A stretch of DNA of 31,619 nt from Gnetum montanum (taxonomy: Eukaryota > Streptophyta > Gnetopsida > Gnetales > Gnetaceae). The notes below the pieces were generated by a model. It saw only the letters and a program-made list of their open reading frames with translations. It did no database searches and was not told the origin of the DNA. The DNA is taken from positions 41,355 through 72,973 of the forward strand of contig MNCI01018056.1 in assembly GCA_015680685.1 (NCBI GenBank), given 5' to 3'. This document shows, piece by piece, positions 28,560 through 31,619 of the stretch (positions within the stretch are counted from its first letter, which is position 1; each line of letters starts with the position of its first letter). The translations under genes and the position numbers were made by a program.

Positions 28560-29150
28560 ATCACCAATTGAATCAAAGCTGGTCACCTTCCCAGGAAATT
28601 CTTTGATCTTGGGAGTCCTCTGATATACTTACAAATTGCTAGAAATGTGTCGTGCAAGGCTCTTTTGGATTTAGGTTCTGGTGTCAACTTGATTTCTCAA
28701 GAAATGTACAAGGCCTGGAACCTACCTCCATTGAAAAAGAGCAATACTCGTCTAGATTTGGCCAACCAATCCATCACTGTCCCATTGGAACTGGTGGAAG
28801 ACATTGTTACCACTGTTTGTGGGTGGTCGTACCTAGCTGACTTCCTAGTGATTCAAGTAAACAATGGTAAGGGGAACTTCCCAATCATAATGGAAAGAGC
28901 ATGGCAAAGCACTATCGATGCATGCCTAGGAATCCACGATCTTTCCCTAGAAATATCAAAGGAAAATACATTTGGAAAGATCAAGAAGAAAAAAGTTTCG
29001 TGCGTTGCATACAGTGACATAGGGTGTAATTGCGTGCAAAGGTCATGGTTTGTGCAAAGTATAGCATTTCCTACATGCAATCAATGTGCACAAGTGATTA
29101 ACATACAAAGATGCTTGTATGTAGTAGCCACACAACAGGAAGACACCTAG
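28560..29150 (+). pseudogene. Ath5 aspartic protease
   Basis: The plus strand reads LIYLQIARN, then KALLDLGSGVNLISQEMYKA with the catalytic Asp codon at 28668-28670. NLPPLKKSNTRLDLANQS, DFLVIQVNN and IIMERAWQSTIDACLGIHD follow. The frame 28647-29150 is open and continues upstream in phase with the gag tail, interrupted by a TAA and a TGA between 28458 and 28560. The motif is DLGS where Ath1 has DSGS. It may be the best-preserved enzyme of Ath5. Confidence 0.82.
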
Positions 29151-29590
29151 TGGCTGACAACTAATCAAGAAAGCAGTTCACTCATATGCATGGAACCAAC
29201 TGAGGGTTTGACTTGTGCTTACATCGATAACATGGAGGCATTAGAGCAAGTCCACCACCAACTTCCAAGTCTTAACCTTGAAAATATCAACTAAGGGAAG
29301 TTGGAAATCCCTGAGAAATTTAAGCAGGAGCCCCTCGAGCTGAAACCATTGTCCACTAGTATGGAATACACGTTCCTGAAAAATGGAAAACCAATAATTA
29401 TCAACGCTAAGCTTGCCCCTCAATAGAAAGAATAACTACTAAAGGTAATAAATAAATGGTTAGAATCCTTCGCTTGGTCATATCCCGAATTAACTAGAAT
29501 AGATCCTAGGATATGCTAACATAGAATTTACACTGACCCCTCCATGAAGCCTCGAAGACAACCGCAGAGACAATTGAACCCAAAGCTGAA
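29151..29590 (+). pseudogene. Ath5 protease-RT linker
   Basis: It carries SSLICMEPTEGLTCAYIDN, EIPEKFKQEPLELKP and MEYTFLKNGKPIIINAKLAP, matching the linker of Ath3 (10939-10661). The last part reads FAWSYPELTRIDPRIC and MKPRRQPQRQLNPKLKQVV, the usual lead-in to RT. Single stops interrupt it. Confidence 0.7.
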
Positions 29591-30109
29591 GCAAGTAGTN
29601 ATAATCAAATACAAATAGCCCCAGAAGACCAAGCCAAGACTACATTCACTAGTCCTTGGGGAACGTTTGCATACAAACAAATGCCATTTGGCTTGTGCAA
29701 TGCCCCTACAACATTTCAACGACTAGTTCTAAGCATCTTTCAACAGCAGATAAGAAATGGTGTAGAAGTCTTTATGGACGATTTCTCCACTTATGGAGAA
29801 AACTTTGATCAAGCCTTGGACCGGTTGAAGCAAGTGTTAAAAATATGTGTAGAAACCAATTTGAGGCTCAACTAGTAGAACAGCCATTTGATGGTCCAAG
29901 AAGGCATAGTACTAGGGCACAAAATATCGCACATAGGCATAAAGGTAGACCCCAAGAAAATCAAAATTATCCAAGGAATTACCCATCAAATTGAAACTAT
30001 CAAAGATATTCGGTCATTCCTTGGACATACTAGCTACTATGGAGATTTATTGAGAACTTTTGAAAGGTTGCCAAACCATTGGTGGAATTAACGAAAAAGG
30101 ACGTACCTT
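29591..30109 (+). pseudogene. Ath5 reverse transcriptase, finger region missing at an N
   Basis: After LKQVV the sequence jumps at the N (29600) to NQIQIAPEDQAKTTF; about 235 bp coding the RT fingers (present in Ath3) are absent. The palm is well preserved: SPWGTFAYKQMPFGLCNAPT, then EVFMDDFSTYGENFDQALD with FMDD at 29771-29782 and both catalytic Asp kept. EGIVLGHKIS, GIKVDPKKIKIIQ and IRSFLGHTSYY follow. A frameshift near 30066 separates this from AKPLVELTKKD. It could not polymerise as it stands. Confidence 0.82.
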
Positions 30110-30560
30110 TCGAGTGGACCAGGGAATACGAACTAGCTTTCCAAACTCCAAAACAGAAGCTAGTAGAAACACCCATTCTACAAGCTCTTGACTGGTCCAA
30201 ACCATTCTATATCATGACNAACTATGCTTTAGGAGTCATACTTACATAGTTAGATGACCAGAAGCATCCTTATTACATCCACTGTGCAAGTAGAAGTATC
30301 ATTGGTGCACAACTCAACTACACTACCACAAAGAAAGAATTAATGGATGTAGTGTTTGCACTAGAAAAGTTTAGACACTATGTATTGACATATAAAGTAT
30401 ATGTACATACAAATCATAGTGCAATCCTGTTTCTCATGAATAAGCCAATGGTAAGCCCTCATATCATATGATGGCTTGTAATCTTACAAGAATTCGATTT
30501 AACAATGATCGATCACAAGGGCACTGAGAATGTAGTTGCTGATCATTTATCTTAGTTGCG
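30110..30560 (+). pseudogene. Ath5 RNase H domain, first catalytic site missing at an N
   Basis: The plus strand reads FEWTREYELAFQ, ILQALDWSKPFYIMT, then an N (30219) and NYALGVILT. Ath4 has nine further bases here, including the MTDASN-type Asp/Asn codon. YYIHCASRSIIGAQLNYTTT, VVFALEKFRHYVLTYKVYV, HTNHSAILFLMNKP and FDLTMIDHKGTENVVADHLS follow. The second Asp of the YTDH-type motif is Asn (HTNH). Confidence 0.78.
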
Positions 30561-30589
30561 CTGAGACAACAAAGAGGATGGCACTGAGA

Positions 30590-31165
30590 TATTGACAAGA
30601 ACCATTAGCAAGTTTAGGTGAGACTGGAGCACTAAATTGAACGATGCTCTTTGGGCATACTACTCCACATGGAAACTCCCTACAAGCTACTCTCCCTATG
30701 AGTTAGTATACGGTAAATTACCAACACTTCCCATTCAAACTAAGCTTCGTACACTATCCACAGCATGTGACCTCAACCTTGACCTTGATCTAGTACAGAA
30801 ACAACGGTTAGTAACCCTTAACTTGCTAGATGAAAACCCATTAACTGCCTTGTCATCTAAAAAATTGCACAAGGCCTTCAATAAACAACATCATGACCTA
30901 AGAATTAGGAAAGTTAAATATTAGCCAGGAGATAAGGTTCTCCACTAGAATCCCACACATGTACCACAATGTACTAAATTTCAAACATTGTGGGAAGGAC
31001 GTTATATTATTTATGTAACTTTTCCTTTAGGGGCCATCATAATATACAAACCTGAAAGCCCAGAAAAGAAGCTGTTGGTCAATGTGCAACAAACCAAACC
31101 TTTTCATGAGCTTAGGACAGCCAGTACATATGCTACCTCTCTTGATGGATAACCCTACTCACTGT
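30590..31165 (+). pseudogene. Ath5 integrase C-terminal part; N-terminus and core deleted
   Basis: The frame resumes with ILTRTISKFR and DWSTKLNDALWAYYSTWKLP, the region after the integrase core, then YSPYELVYGKLPTLPIQTKL (30675-30740), LNLLDENPLTALSSKK, NPTHVPQCTKFQTLWEG and KPFHELRTAS. It follows RNase H after only about 40 bp, so the zinc-binding domain and the catalytic core are gone (roughly 300 codons judged from the family). No N marks this deletion. The element could therefore only be mobilised by proteins from another copy. Confidence 0.8.
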
Positions 31166-31619
31166 TTCGGATCTCCTCCTTCCAACTTAGTCGTGAGAGA
31201 GATGGTCACCTATGCTAACCATTCTAGACCCTCAATTCTTTTTGAATTTTTGTTTTACACATTTTTTGTTTTACACATTCTTTCAACTTTTCTTCTGTTT
31301 GTTTTACACCATCATTCATGTTTTTACTGTTTCTTTGTTTGCTTGATTTACTTTTATTCGTCATCTAATAAGTGTTCATGATGGTGGATTGAATTACATC
31401 ACATTGATTGCTAATGTTTGGTTTTTACCTCTAAATTATGATGCTAATATTAAGGTATGGTTCTTTTGGTAAAACAGGTAATGAGTCCACACCATCCGCT
31501 CATCCATACAACTCTATGGTCTCCTTTGGCATGGAACTGTATAGTCCTCTTTTTCTAAGTAAACTTGTTAATGAATTGGTGGCTGGGTATTTTTCAAACC
31601 AAGGAAAGACTCAAAGGAT
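31166..31619 (+). other. Ath5 noncoding region after pol
   Basis: T-rich tracts (TTTTGTTTTACACATT repeated, 31245-31310) are followed by a block at 31400-31540 that matches Ath3's noncoding region (about 7580-7380, minus strand): AATGTTTGGTTT, AAATTATGATG, and CAGGTAATGAGTCC (31475-31488) next to CATCC.CTCATCCA. The 99-codon frame at 31082-31381 overlaps the end of integrase and is not a separate gene. The window ends before the third ORF. Confidence 0.6.

Larger units (their letters stand above)
24973..31619 (+). mobile_element. Ath5: Athila-like LTR retrotransposon with integrase deletion, inserted in the LINE
   Basis: The plus-strand order is 5' LTR (24973-25890), PBS, gag, protease, linker, partial RT, RNase H, integrase C-terminus and 3' noncoding sequence running off the window. 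Gag tail and protease share one reading frame from about 27375 to 29150, so the family probably makes a single Gag-Pol reading frame. The region between RNase H and the integrase C-terminus is deleted. RT lacks its finger region at an N (29600), and RNase H lacks its first catalytic residues at another N (30215). The 3' LTR is expected to the right. Confidence 0.88.

Noticed and set aside
28853-29150. A minus-strand frame at 28853-29080
   Set aside because: It is antisense to the well-supported Ath5 protease.
1-31619. A host protein-coding gene, tRNA or other RNA gene
   Set aside because: Nearly all of the window is accounted for by retroelement sequence, and I saw no tRNA cloverleaf or conserved host coding region on either strand.

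Overview
The window is a gene-free stretch of a large, repeat-rich plant nuclear genome, most likely a seed plant. It consists almost entirely of decayed retrotransposons inserted into one another: five related Ty3/gypsy LTR elements and one LINE. I assign the LTR elements to an Athila-like lineage on three grounds: a primer-binding site of the tRNA-Asp type (TGGCGCCGTTGCCGGGGAC), RT and RNase H motifs of that type (EGIVLGHKIS, SFLGH, ENVVADHLS), and a long region after pol that leads to a third, env-position reading frame. I see no host gene, tRNA, rRNA or CRISPR array. Names used here, left to right: Ath1 to Ath5 and LINE.

Left part, 1-20300. Ath1 (minus strand, 1-3779, running off the left edge) has inserted into the gag of Ath2 (minus, 3780-5122). 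Ath2 sits in the env-position region of Ath3 (minus, 5123-14934). Ath3's 5' LTR abuts the gag of Ath4 (plus, 14935 to about 20300). This is a four-level nest. Each insertion joint is the sharp LTR terminus CTCATCA, and host-element coding sequence resumes on the next base. The missing halves of Ath2, Ath3 and Ath4 should lie beyond the left edge.

Middle, 20300-21870. AT-rich sequence holds an unrecognised eroded coding region and an imperfect 80-bp dimeric repeat.

Right part, 21870-31619. A plant L1-type LINE (plus) carries ORF1 remnants, an ATGA stop/start overlap, an AP-endonuclease and the beginning of reverse transcriptase. It is cut at 24972 by Ath5 (plus, 24973-31619, running off the right edge). 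Ath5 has a full 5' LTR, PBS, gag, protease, part of RT, RNase H and the C-terminal end of integrase; most of integrase is deleted.

None of these elements can encode a complete set of proteins. Stop codons mostly sit where a relative has Gln or Arg, as expected from C-to-T decay of methylated DNA. Loss of CpG in the primer-binding sites follows the nesting order (Ath1 intact, Ath2 and Ath5 partly lost, Ath3 unrecognisable). The observations most worth following up are: (1) the LTRs share R and U5 but carry different palindrome-rich U3 cassettes; (2) a near copy of the Ath3 U3 cassette plus TATA box lies inside Ath3, upstream of its third ORF; (3) all three N bases in the window fall exactly on apparent internal deletions.
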